Part shown: one piece after another, positions 1 to 5,284 of the stretch | Position numbering within the stretch: position 1 is the stretch's first letter | How the letters are laid out: the number at the start of each line of letters is the position of its first letter | IMG/VR virus record: IMGVR_UViG_3300020171_000067 | Span: 1-41,225 of that record | Source: a virus | DNA: 41,225 bases | Direction: 5' to 3' (one strand) | Translations under genes and position numbers: made by a program | Notes under the pieces: generated by a model | Told to the model about the DNA's origin: nothing | What the model saw: the letters and a program-made list of their open reading frames with translations, nothing else | Databases searched by the model: none

Positions 1-364
1 CATCTCCCAAGTCAGCACCTCCCAAGTCAGCACCTCTCAAGTCAGCACCTCTCAAGTGAGCGCCTCTCAAGTCAGCACCTCTCAAGTCAGCACCTCCCAA
101 GTCAGCACCTCTCAAGTCAGCACCTCTCAAGTCAGCACCTCTCAAGTCAGCACCTCTCAAGTGAGCACCTCCCAAGTAAGCATCTCCCAAGTCAGCACCT
201 CCCAAGTAAGCATCTCCCAAGTAAGCACCTCCCAAGTCAGCACCTCTCAAGTAAGCATCTCCCAAGTAAGCACCTCCCAAGTCAGCACCTCCCAAGTGAG
301 CACCTCCCAAGTGAGCACCTCCCAAGTAAGCACCTCCCAAGTCAGCATCTCTCAAGTAAGCACC
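1..364. repeat. Tandem 15-bp coding repeat array, left part
   Basis: About 24 copies of a 15-base unit (on the plus strand CACCTCTCAAGTCAG with C/T and C/A/G variants). Each unit encodes one pentapeptide on the minus strand. Variation is concentrated at codon positions for the third residue (Asp, Tyr or His) and fifth residue (Arg or Gly), so the array is constrained as protein. The array continues at 41104-41225. Confidence 0.93.
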
Positions 365-454
365 TCTGTTTTTCTCAAGACAATCCTTTATATCGTTATA
401 ATCTCCTGAGATGATAGCATTCCCCTTAAGCCTATTTGTGATTTCTATTTTCAT
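1..454 (-). CDS. Pentapeptide-repeat protein, 5' part (split by window edge)
   Basis: The gene reads leftward from ATG 454 (AGGAGG seven bases upstream) and leaves the window at base 1; it re-enters at 41225 and stops at 40874. The first 29 residues are non-repetitive, then come units of the form G-A-(D/Y/H)-L-(R/G), the A(D/N)LXX pentapeptide pattern. Such proteins fold as right-handed quadrilateral beta-helices; some (Qnr, MfpA) mimic DNA and bind gyrase, but most have no known role, and none is claimed here. If the 107-base end overlap is collapsed the protein is 232 residues with about 25 pentapeptides. It is driven by its own promoter at 474-502. The repeat number may be wrong because an assembler cannot easily cross 15-bp repeats. 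Confidence 0.88.
   Translation of the reverse strand, partial: MKIEITNRLKGNAIISGDYNDIKDCLEKNRGAYLRDADLGGAYLGGAHLGGAHLGGADLGGAYLGDAYLRGADLGGAYLGDAYLGGADLGDAYLGGAHLRGADLRGADLRGADLRGADLGGADLRGADLRGAHLRGADLRGADLGGADLGD
23..107. repeat. 85-bp direct terminal repeat, left copy
   Basis: Bases 23-107 are identical to 41141-41225, including the rare unit variant GTGAGCGCC. Bases 1-22 differ from 41119-41140 at three places (3, 7 and 22). The offset of 41118 is a multiple of three, so the minus-strand reading frame is kept across the join. This supports a circular or terminally redundant molecule assembled with an overlap inside the repeat array. Confidence 0.75.
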
Positions 455-473
455 TTTCTTACCTCCTATTTTA

Positions 474-502
474 ATTTTACCACTATTATTTGGGAATGTC
501 AA
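474..502 (-). promoter_or_regulatory. Promoter of pentapeptide-repeat gene (cassette copy 1)
   Basis: On the minus strand TTGACA (502-497), 17-bp spacer, TAAAAT (479-474), followed by AGGAGG and ATG 454. The whole block from the -35 box through the RBS is almost identical to that at 912-960. Confidence 0.75.
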
Positions 503-591
503 GTCCTCCTTTACCTTACCCCCGCATATATGTGGCTTACCAGTCCGAGCAAATTCTACCCGTGTATTAGCTCCGCAGGTAGCACACTTGG

Positions 592-912
592 CTAGATTGA
601 TTTCACCCCTCTCACCTCCGTAAAAGATCGTTTTGTTTTACACGGACAGATAGTTTGTTTTTCTTTTGGCGTAAGCCAATGTTGACCGACAAAGGTATAA
701 CCATACTCTAAATATAAACCTTCATCCTGAAGTTCCTTCTCAACTCGTTGTGCCTCATGTAATGCCCTTAATTCGGTAGTAGTTTCAAATTCCTTTCCAC
801 CTATACAAGGAAAGCAATCAGTAAAAGGATAACTATGCGAGGCACAGCAAGAATACCCTGCCCATTTTCTTTTGTCTTCCTTAACAACTGCGAGAAAATT
901 ATCGGCTGACAT
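592..912 (-). CDS. Cysteine-rich hypothetical protein, 106 aa
   Basis: Not recognised. Two ATG codons occur in tandem (915 and 912); AGGAGG at 920-925 is four bases from the first and seven from the second, so 912 is preferred by analogy with the identical RBS of the pentapeptide gene. The middle of the protein has CC (about residue 22), C-FPC and a C-terminal CPC, suggesting metal binding. It lies directly behind a strong promoter (932-960), the second copy of a repeated promoter cassette, so it is probably expressed early and strongly. No membrane segment is seen. Confidence 0.75.
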   Translation of the reverse strand: MSADNFLAVVKEDKRKWAGYSCCASHSYPFTDCFPCIGGKEFETTTELRALHEAQRVEKELQDEGLYLEYGYTFVGQHWLTPKEKQTICPCKTKRSFTEVRGVKSI

Positions 913-931
913 CATCTTACCTCCTATTTTA

Positions 932-960
932 ATTTTACCACTATTATTTGGGATTGTCAA
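932..960 (-). promoter_or_regulatory. Promoter (cassette copy 2)
   Basis: Minus-strand TTGACA (960-955), 17-bp spacer and TAAAAT (937-932), followed by AGGAGG at 925-920. Spacer and leader match the cassette at 461-502 with one or two differences. Confidence 0.75.
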
Positions 961-966
961 GGTTTT

Positions 967-1152
967 CTAAAGTAGTTCCAGAGTAATATCTGGAATATCT
1001 TGTTTGTTTGCCTCATCCCAAGCCCATAAACGGGCTACTCTGTCCGAGCCTTTGTTAAATGCCTCCCGTTCTATTGCCAGTCTAGCCTGTTTGTTTACCA
1101 TCTGTATTCTCTCCGTGTCCAAAATTATTGTAGCAGTTACCTTGATTTTCAC
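967..1152 (-). CDS. Hypothetical protein, 61 aa
   Basis: GTG start at 1152 with AAGGAGG 6-7 bases upstream, in the end of the preceding gene (GTGA overlap). The protein begins with a beta-strand-like stretch (MKIKVTATIILDTERI) and continues as a charged helix, ending in a hydrophobic tail. Function unknown. It is the last gene before a promoter cassette. Confidence 0.75.
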   Translation of the reverse strand: MKIKVTATIILDTERIQMVNKQARLAIEREAFNKGSDRVARLWAWDEANKQDIPDITLELL

Positions 1153-1295
1153 TTTATCCTCCTTAATTCGTATATCATAGTCCTTGCTTCTTGCCTTGTC
1201 ATAATCCTCTGCTCTAGCTCTTCTCTAATATGCTTTACTACGCACAATCTAGTTATGGCTCTTTTCTGTCTGGCGGTGGCTGGCTCGTTCCACAT
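1149..1295 (-). CDS. Small phage protein, 48 aa
   Basis: ATG 1295 with a GGGGG-rich RBS; TGA 1149-1151 overlaps the next GTG start. It overlaps the previous gene by 43 bases in another frame. The pattern ATARQKRAI followed by a C-terminal TRQEARTMIYELRR is typical of short phage proteins with an N-terminal ATxxQ helix and a C-terminal SRxEAxxLIxxL helix; their role is unknown to me. Too short for a usual ORF filter, but the frame and overlap pattern fit the operon. Confidence 0.65.
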   Translation of the reverse strand: MWNEPATARQKRAITRLCVVKHIREELEQRIMTRQEARTMIYELRRIK

Positions 1296-1399
1296 TTAGC
1301 CCCCCTACAGCTATGCCCAGTAAATAGTTTATCCCTACTAAATACCTCCCTTTCAACATCAACATCTACGCCACAATGAGGACAGATATTAGGCTTCAT
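1253..1399 (-). CDS. Zinc-ribbon miniprotein, 48 aa
   Basis: ATG 1399 overlaps the stop of the upstream gene (ATGA). CPHC near residue 6 and a second pair C-x4-C around residue 34 suggest a zinc ribbon. One of many such miniproteins in the leftward arm. Function unknown. Confidence 0.7.
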   Translation of the reverse strand: MKPNICPHCGVDVDVEREVFSRDKLFTGHSCRGAKCGTSQPPPDRKEP

Positions 1400-1656
1400 T
1401 TGCCCTCCGCCTTAGCTAGAGCTTTACCTGCCAACTTGTTTACCTTGTCTATGTCATATATTGTTCTTACGGGTCTATCTTGTTGACATTCTTCATAAGC
1501 CCTAGTCCCCTCTACCTTTATAGCCTTCAGTGCCTCATACATAGCTGGAGCGGATATATGTAACGGGCAATAGACAATCTCAACCTGATGTGTCTCCTTG
1601 TCTATTAGTTCAATATGGCAGTTACATTCAGCCATTTCCCTTTTAGTATAATTCAT
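1396..1656 (-). CDS. Hypothetical phage protein with CNC-H...C-x2-H cluster, 86 aa
   Basis: The protein carries ECNCHIE near its N-terminus and YCPLH about 18 residues later, followed by a helix APAMYEALKAI and a basic C-terminus. Similar short proteins (MAECNCHIE... YCPLH... LLEALK) are common in environmental phages, of unknown function. Two starts are possible, ATG 1656 and ATG 1635; the family resemblance favours 1635, while the RBS evidence is weak for both. Confidence 0.78.
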   Translation of the reverse strand: MNYTKREMAECNCHIELIDKETHQVEIVYCPLHISAPAMYEALKAIKVEGTRAYEECQQDRPVRTIYDIDKVNKLAGKALAKAEGK

Positions 1657-1661
1657 TAGAA

Positions 1662-1880
1662 TTATTCTTCCCTCCCTTCCTTTATTATTTTTACTTCCTT
1701 TTTATCTCTCAGGAATATGCCACTGGTAACACTATCAGTAAGATACGTGCTACCATCCCACGGCCTTATCATCTCAATAGGCATATCACGACAGACATAC
1801 TTGCCAGATATAGTCTCGTCTATAATCTGGATTTTGTGGGTAGCACCACCTGTCCAATCAGAAATCAAGCCTGTCTTCAT
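1662..1880 (-). CDS. Hypothetical protein, 72 aa
   Basis: Begins ATG 1880, overlapping the previous gene by four bases. Beta-rich with the stretches KIQIIDETI and GIFLRDKKEVKIIKEG, a small beta-barrel look. Not recognised. Confidence 0.72.
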   Translation of the reverse strand: MKTGLISDWTGGATHKIQIIDETISGKYVCRDMPIEMIRPWDGSTYLTDSVTSGIFLRDKKEVKIIKEGREE

Positions 1881-2191
1881 TTTATTCCCCTATCTATCAA
1901 AGTTTTACATTCCTTGATGGTATTAGCTCTAGCTACTGTCCAAGGTGCGTTTAGTGATTCATTGGCGAGCTTAGGGAATCGCTCAGTAAATGCCTTTTCG
2001 CTCAGGAACTGCCACCGGTCTTTTACCCAATCCCCCCGATACCAGATACCGCCATGCTCAGTTACTGCTACCATATATTCCGTCTCGCCTTCTGCTACTC
2101 TGCCAATAATAAGCCCCTTGAAAAACTTGCCTTCTTTGTTTTGAATTGTTGTAAGTTCTGCTGTATATTTAGGGCTGACCAAAATTCTCAT
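1877..2191 (-). CDS. Hypothetical protein, 104 aa
   Basis: Not recognised. N-terminal half looks beta-rich (FFKGLIIGRVAEGETEYMVAV), C-terminal half helical. Stop overlaps the next start by four bases, indicating translational coupling. Confidence 0.75.
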   Translation of the reverse strand: MRILVSPKYTAELTTIQNKEGKFFKGLIIGRVAEGETEYMVAVTEHGGIWYRGDWVKDRWQFLSEKAFTERFPKLANESLNAPWTVARANTIKECKTLIDRGIK

Positions 2192-2214
2192 TTTATTCCA
2201 TCCCTGTTTATTTA

Positions 2215-2589
2215 CTACCAGACGCCTTGCGGCGTTTCGGGCTTATCTCGGAGTAGCAATTTACCCGTGTTGTCGCTACGGGTTATGTCGTCAAATAGTT
2301 TAGCGACCTTCTTTTTAAGCTCTGTTGCTTTTGACTGTGCCTCAATAATAGCTTGGCAGCGATATGTTTCGTCAAAGAGTTTTAATCCTTCTTTGTGGGG
2401 TTCAAATACAGAGTGAGCATAGGTTAATCCTCTCACTTGATAATCCCCTTCATGCCCTCCTATTTGGACAAGGCTATGTTTACCCATTGGCTCCATTGGT
2501 TCTGGACAGTGTATCATTTTATGCTCGCATCCCCAGCCGATATAATAGCCAGTATCCTTGACTTCACCGATTAACTCCCATTTAGCCAT
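2215..2589 (-). CDS. Hypothetical protein, 124 aa
   Basis: Start ATG 2589 with a GGAGG-type RBS. The N-terminal half is rich in Gly, His and Cys; the C-terminal half (AIIEAQSKATELKKKVAKL) is a likely coiled coil. Function unknown. Confidence 0.75.
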   Translation of the reverse strand: MAKWELIGEVKDTGYYIGWGCEHKMIHCPEPMEPMGKHSLVQIGGHEGDYQVRGLTYAHSVFEPHKEGLKLFDETYRCQAIIEAQSKATELKKKVAKLFDDITRSDNTGKLLLRDKPETPQGVW

Positions 2590-2621
2590 TTTTATACCTC
2601 CTTAGCGTGCTAGTTATCTAG

Positions 2622-2825
2622 TCACGACTTACGGCTTATCTCTTGGAGTTCAAAATCCAGTATGCTAATTCCGATAAGCACCCCTAGCTCGTCAACCTCA
2701 CTACATCCGGCATTTGATAGGTGGCAATGAGGACACTCAAAGGTCTCATTGTTGTATTGCTCATCCTCGGTGATAGTAAAGGTTTGCTTACAATAGGGGC
2801 ATAACATCCATAGTTCATCCGGCAT
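2622..2825 (-). CDS. Zinc-ribbon protein, 67 aa
   Basis: Two clear metal-binding knuckles, CPYC at residue 9 and CPHC at residue 31, with beta strands between, form a classical zinc ribbon, followed by an acidic hydrophobic tail. Could bind nucleic acid or act as a small adaptor. Overlaps a competing minus-strand frame that lacks domain sense. Confidence 0.8.
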   Translation of the reverse strand: MPDELWMLCPYCKQTFTITEDEQYNNETFECPHCHLSNAGCSEVDELGVLIGISILDFELQEISRKS

Positions 2826-2862
2826 TTTTCTCCTCTCCTTATTATATTAGCGGGTAGAACTA

Positions 2863-3042
2863 CTACCCTCTCCAATATTGGCAATCTTGGCACTTTGCAA
2901 GTCTGGCTTTTTGGCGTGGTAGAAAACAAATATTGTCTCTCTTCTCTATATCGTTTGCTATACAGCCATATTGGCTTTTAGCCATTTCACCTAATATATC
3001 GTTAGCTAACTTAATGGCTTTAACTGCCGTGCTCTGTTTCAT
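2863..3042 (-). CDS. Small Cys-containing protein, 59 aa
   Basis: ATG 3042. Helical N-terminal half (AVKAIKLANDILGEMAKS) and a C-terminal CQDCQYW knuckle; a further pair of cysteines lies at 27 and 39. Not in a recognised family, but the Cys spacing (C39, C51, C54) could bind zinc. Upstream the message has TTGACC, suggesting a possible weak promoter. Confidence 0.68.
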   Translation of the reverse strand: MKQSTAVKAIKLANDILGEMAKSQYGCIANDIEKRDNICFLPRQKARLAKCQDCQYWRG

Positions 3043-3084
3043 TATCTCTATCCCCCTTTACTCTTATTCTAGGTCAAGAGTTAC

Positions 3085-3480
3085 GCTTACCCGATAGTGT
3101 CTAGGCGGGAGCTATGTTTTATTTACTCTGTGCTTAGCTTAGTATCAAGGCACTAATTAGGCGGGTAGTCTGGTCTAACTTATTACTAATCGGAGCAATG
3201 CGGAGTGTTAATCTATCCCTTTTCCCAATGAGTGTTTTGTAATCACCTGAGAGCTTGCTCTGAGTGTAAAGATGTTTTTCTGCTTCCTGGCGATTAGTTC
3301 CACAGTTTCTTTGACCATGCCCGCCATCAAGATAATGATAGACTGAGTAGGTGCCGTTCTCCTCAACAAGATGAAGGACAAATCTCCCCGGGATAATTGT
3401 TACCGTCTCCAATATGTTCCCTTTAGGTGTTTGCACTATGTATTCTCCTTTGTTCCCGCCCAGAGTCTATCGGGTAAACC
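3085..3480. repeat. Inverted repeat pair flanking a single gene
   Basis: The arm 3085-3111 and the arm 3453-3480 are complementary over about 26 positions. TTACCCGATAG (3087-3097) pairs perfectly with 3467-3477, TCT/AGA follows, then GGCGGG (3104-3109) pairs with 3455-3460; only two positions are true mismatches and two more would be G-U in RNA. The arms enclose the gene at 3134-3436. They could form a long-range RNA stem in the leftward message or be ends of a small mobile unit; TTACGC occurs at both outer edges (3081-3086, 3482-3487). Confidence 0.7.
3134..3436 (-). CDS. Hypothetical protein, 100 aa, inside an inverted repeat
   Basis: GTG start at 3436 with AAAGGAG upstream. Beta-rich N-terminal half (ETVTIIPGRFVLHLVEENGTYSVYHYL) followed by a helical, basic C-terminal half. 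Not recognised. It is isolated from its neighbours: a structured gene-free stretch lies upstream and an inverted repeat encloses it. Confidence 0.68.
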   Translation of the reverse strand: MQTPKGNILETVTIIPGRFVLHLVEENGTYSVYHYLDGGHGQRNCGTNRQEAEKHLYTQSKLSGDYKTLIGKRDRLTLRIAPISNKLDQTTRLISALILS

Positions 3481-3980
3481 TTTACGCTTTTCTGTATGGT
3501 GAAGCGTTAAGCCCGCTAGTGAAGGATATTCTATTGTTAAGGTGCTATTCTGGTTGCGGGAGCGCCCCCGCTATAAATCAAGTTTAGCTCATTCAAATCG
3601 TATCCATTACGGATGGCCCTTGCCACGCTTCACGGGCTTTGCGGTTTTTAGATGACCGCTCAGTGGGGGAGCTTCACTTTAACATCGGGTCTTTGTTTTT
3701 AGACGCTACTCCATTCGTCTTCAGCCTTAGTAGAATTAGCCTAGTTTGATTAAGTTGTTAACTGCTACTGTATTACGAGTCGCTCAACCTTTGGGCTAGG
3801 CCCTCCAAGATTTATTATGCCAGCACTTCCTTTAATCTCAGAGTTTATTCTGCTAATCGTTTATTAAGGTGCGGGGAGCGGCTTGCCTTGCTGTCCAGCT
3901 TGGTCATACCGCTTGTGTTGTCTATTCCCTAACGGCTGCCCTAGCTTATCACTTCTAGGGCAGGTTGTCAAGGCTTATAG
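3437..3980 (-). ncRNA. Gene-free, structured region; candidate large non-coding RNA
   Basis: No credible coding frame over 544 bases in an otherwise tightly packed operon. Strong pairings: CGGGGAGCG 3872-3880 with 4009-4017; a 9-bp hairpin CTGCCCTAG 3936-3944 with 3955-3963; GTGAAGCGT 3499-3507 with 3625-3633; AAGCCCG 3509-3515 with 3633-3639, the last two ordered as in a pseudoknot; smaller hairpins GCGGG/CCCGC near 3560 and GCGGT/ACCGC near 3650. A TTGACA box at 3966-3971 with a weak TAAGCT could start the RNA. The orientation is taken from the operon. Size and setting recall large phage RNAs such as ROOL or GOLLD, but no identity is claimed. Confidence 0.45.
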
Positions 3981-4199
3981 CTATATTGGCTCTAATCCTC
4001 GGTTGGCACGCTCCCCGTTCATTCCAAATTTGGCAAAACTATCCAGCCATTTTGGCGAGCAAGTGGGACAGACTCCCGTCCCTTCAGATAGTGGATATGG
4101 ATAGACTGTCATCTGCCCGTTACACTTAGAGCAAGTCATCTGCATTGGTCTAAGTGCCTCATCAAGAGTCATACGATTGCTTTGTGTCCTTGTGGTCAT
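3981..4199 (-). CDS. Zinc-ribbon protein, 72 aa; first gene of leftward arm
   Basis: The frame is open to 4262, but ATG 4199 has AAGGAGG eight or so bases upstream and the promoter boxes lie at 4234-4262, so 4199 is the start. CSKC at about residue 23 and CPTC at about residue 44 form a zinc ribbon. As the promoter-proximal gene of the whole leftward arm it may be among the first phage proteins made. C-terminal end overlaps one arm of a 9-bp inverted repeat. Confidence 0.75.
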   Translation of the reverse strand: MTTRTQSNRMTLDEALRPMQMTCSKCNGQMTVYPYPLSEGTGVCPTCSPKWLDSFAKFGMNGERANRGLEPI

Positions 4200-4233
4200 T
4201 CCCCTTACCTCCTTCTTTTTTACTCTCATAATC

Positions 4234-4262
4234 ACAATATCATAGCTAAAATCGCTTGTCAA
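4234..4262 (-). promoter_or_regulatory. Main leftward promoter with palindromic -35
   Basis: TTGACA at 4262-4257, 17-bp spacer, TATTGT at 4239-4234 preceded by TG (extended -10). The -35 box sits in a perfect 13-bp palindrome CGCTTGTCAAGCG (4253-4265), which could be an operator. Confidence 0.65.
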
Positions 4263-4437
4263 GCGCTGGTTCGCATTTAGTTTGGCTTTTTACACGGTAG
4301 CGGTAGCACTTTTGAGGCTAATAAAAATAGTTTGTGCCTAAACTTTATGTCTAATTAAGAGGTGATACGATTGTAGTTGTTATAGTTGTTTAATTACCTA
4401 CTCTTGAATTGTGGTATAATAGATACAAGGAGGGAAT
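4263..4437. promoter_or_regulatory. Divergent control region between the two arms
   Basis: AT-rich 175-bp gap separating leftward and rightward genes. Holds TAATTAA (4352-4358) and its complement TTAATTA (4390-4396), direct TTGT-AGTTGT runs near 4371-4390, and the rightward extended -10 at 4412-4420. No gene seen. Confidence 0.6.
4412..4420 (+). promoter_or_regulatory. Extended -10 promoter (TGGTATAAT)
   Basis: TGG-TATAAT 18 bases before ATG 4438, with AAGGAGGG between. No good -35 at normal distance. Predicted leader is about 11 nt. Confidence 0.65.
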
Positions 4438-4647
4438 ATGAGTAAATTGAATTGGTGCGATTACATAGGGAAAGCGGTGTCTATTCTGATAACAGGAAAG
4501 GATGACAAGACTGAGAATTATATGGGCATAATTGAGACTATCACCGATGATGGCTTTATAATCCTTGACCCAAACAATCCTAACTTCACGATAGGTAAAA
4601 TCATCTTCAAGACTGACCTGGTGAAGAGTATATGGGTTTATAAGTAA
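4438..4647 (+). CDS. Small beta-barrel (Sm-like) protein candidate, 69 aa
   Basis: First rightward gene, with a near-perfect RBS. The pattern GKAVSILI, then YMGIIETITDDGFIILD, then a C-terminal KTDLVKSIWVYK resembles an Sm/SH3-type small beta-barrel: a curved strand, the G-x-I-x-x-I turn and a final strand. That is a fold guess, not an assignment. Its promoter faces away from the leftward arm, so it could be a regulator or RNA-binding protein made early. Confidence 0.7.
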   Translation: MSKLNWCDYIGKAVSILITGKDDKTENYMGIIETITDDGFIILDPNNPNFTIGKIIFKTDLVKSIWVYK

Positions 4648-4723
4648 GAAAGAAAGAGAAAGAAACATTCCCCCCCATACCCCCCTATAAAGAAAGAGAA
4701 AGAAAGAATTATAACTAATACTT

Positions 4724-4743
4724 ATAAGAGAACCTACTCTTAT
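4724..4743 (+). other. Hairpin in gap between two small rightward genes
   Basis: ATAAGAG, six-base loop, CTCTTAT. No T-run follows, so it is not a classical terminator. The gap 4648-4814 also contains two copies of a purine-rich AAGAAAGAGAAAG block (near 4648 and 4689) around a run of C residues, and an extra TATAAT at 4769-4774. Confidence 0.5.
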
Positions 4744-4799
4744 TATAGAGTATCTTTGTTAGTAAGGGTATAATACCGGGACACCTTCTCTTCAAGATA

Positions 4800-4808
4800 T
4801 GCTATAAT
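4800..4808 (+). promoter_or_regulatory. Extended -10 promoter (TGCTATAAT), leaderless start
   Basis: TATAAT 4803-4808 is only six bases before ATG 4815, so the expected transcription start coincides with the start codon. No RBS is present. Confidence 0.62.
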
Positions 4809-4814
4809 AGACTT

Positions 4815-5051
4815 ATGGATGCTGAAAAGGAGAAGAGACGTCTTAACCGGCTGATGGTCGCTAATAAGAGAAACATTGAAGGATATATCAAGGTTGAAGA
4901 GGCCGTCCGGCTAACCCCTATCAGTGAGCCACTACCTTCATGGATAACCACCGATAACCTGCCCTATCTCTTGCTATCATCCTTAAGCAATTCTAAGAGA
5001 GACTATGACGATGACTTCACCCCCCTAGATTCACTAAACCAACCTGATTGA
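4815..5051 (+). CDS. Hypothetical protein, 78 aa, probably leaderless
   Basis: Basic helical N-terminus (EKEKRRLNRLMVANKRN) and an acidic, proline-containing C-terminus. Not recognised. There is no ribosome binding site; the -10 box at 4803-4808 places the message start on the ATG. Confidence 0.6.
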   Translation: MDAEKEKRRLNRLMVANKRNIEGYIKVEEAVRLTPISEPLPSWITTDNLPYLLLSSLSNSKRDYDDDFTPLDSLNQPD

Positions 5052-5059
5052 TTGTGTCG

Positions 5060-5068
5060 TGGTATAAT
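5060..5068 (+). promoter_or_regulatory. Extended -10 promoter (TGGTATAAT)
   Basis: Same element as at 4412-4420 but with no gene downstream for 450 bases. Predicted start near 5075, just before a 12-bp stem. Confidence 0.6.
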
Positions 5069-5074
5069 GAGTAT

Positions 5075-5190
5075 AGACTGCTCAATATAGTGGGGATACT
5101 GTGAATATAAAGAATAAACAGAGGGTGATATACAGAGAGCGGTAGTTGGTGAGAAGACCGTAAGCCCCTATCATATCCCCACTATGTATT
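5075..5190 (+). ncRNA. Candidate small structured RNA
   Basis: A perfect 12-bp stem ATAGTGGGGATA (5087-5098) with 5174-5185 closes a domain of about 75 nt in which smaller stems (CTGT/ACAG, CGGT/ACCG, TGATA/TATCA) can form. A promoter ends seven bases before the predicted start and no ORF is present. Class not recognised. Confidence 0.45.
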
Positions 5191-5196
5191 AGATGT

Positions 5197-5220
5197 ATTG
5201 CGTAATTGCGTAATTGCGTA
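5197..5220 (+). repeat. Three tandem 8-bp repeats (ATTGCGTA)
   Basis: Three exact head-to-tail copies in a gene-free, AT-rich stretch. Short iterated repeats here could be binding sites for a replication initiator or regulator. Confidence 0.6.
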
Positions 5221-5257
5221 AGTGAGGAACTTTGTTAAACACTACTTCTTACCTGAC

Positions 5258-5282
5258 ATTGTATACTAAAATGGTATACAAT
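5258..5282. promoter_or_regulatory. Operator-like palindrome
   Basis: ATTGTATAC, seven-base spacer TAAAATG, GTATACAAT: nine-base perfect arms. Shape and size fit a dimeric helix-turn-helix regulator site. Confidence 0.55.
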
Positions 5283-5284
5283 AT

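Noticed and set aside
1-364. CRISPR-like repeat array
   Set aside because: 15-bp units are contiguous with no spacers and stay in a coding frame.
56-409. Rightward frame of repeated STSQV-type residues
   Set aside because: It is the antisense reading of the pentapeptide array; no RBS, and the minus-strand reading has a promoter, RBS and known protein pattern.
411-623. Rightward 70-residue frame
   Set aside because: Covers the leftward promoter cassette and the zinc-ribbon-like frame; no RBS.
2684-2929. Leftward 81-residue frame overlapping the zinc-ribbon gene
   Set aside because: The alternative frame at 2622-2825 has CPYC/CPHC knuckles; this one has no domain sense and conflicts with 2863-3042.
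3437-3980. tRNA genes in the gene-free stretches
   Set aside because: No T-arm, acceptor stem or CCA pattern could be assembled on either strand here or at 39288-39968.
3883-4104. Rightward 73-residue frame in the gene-free stretch
   Set aside because: Opposite to all neighbours, no RBS, overlaps the zinc-ribbon gene at 3981-4199.
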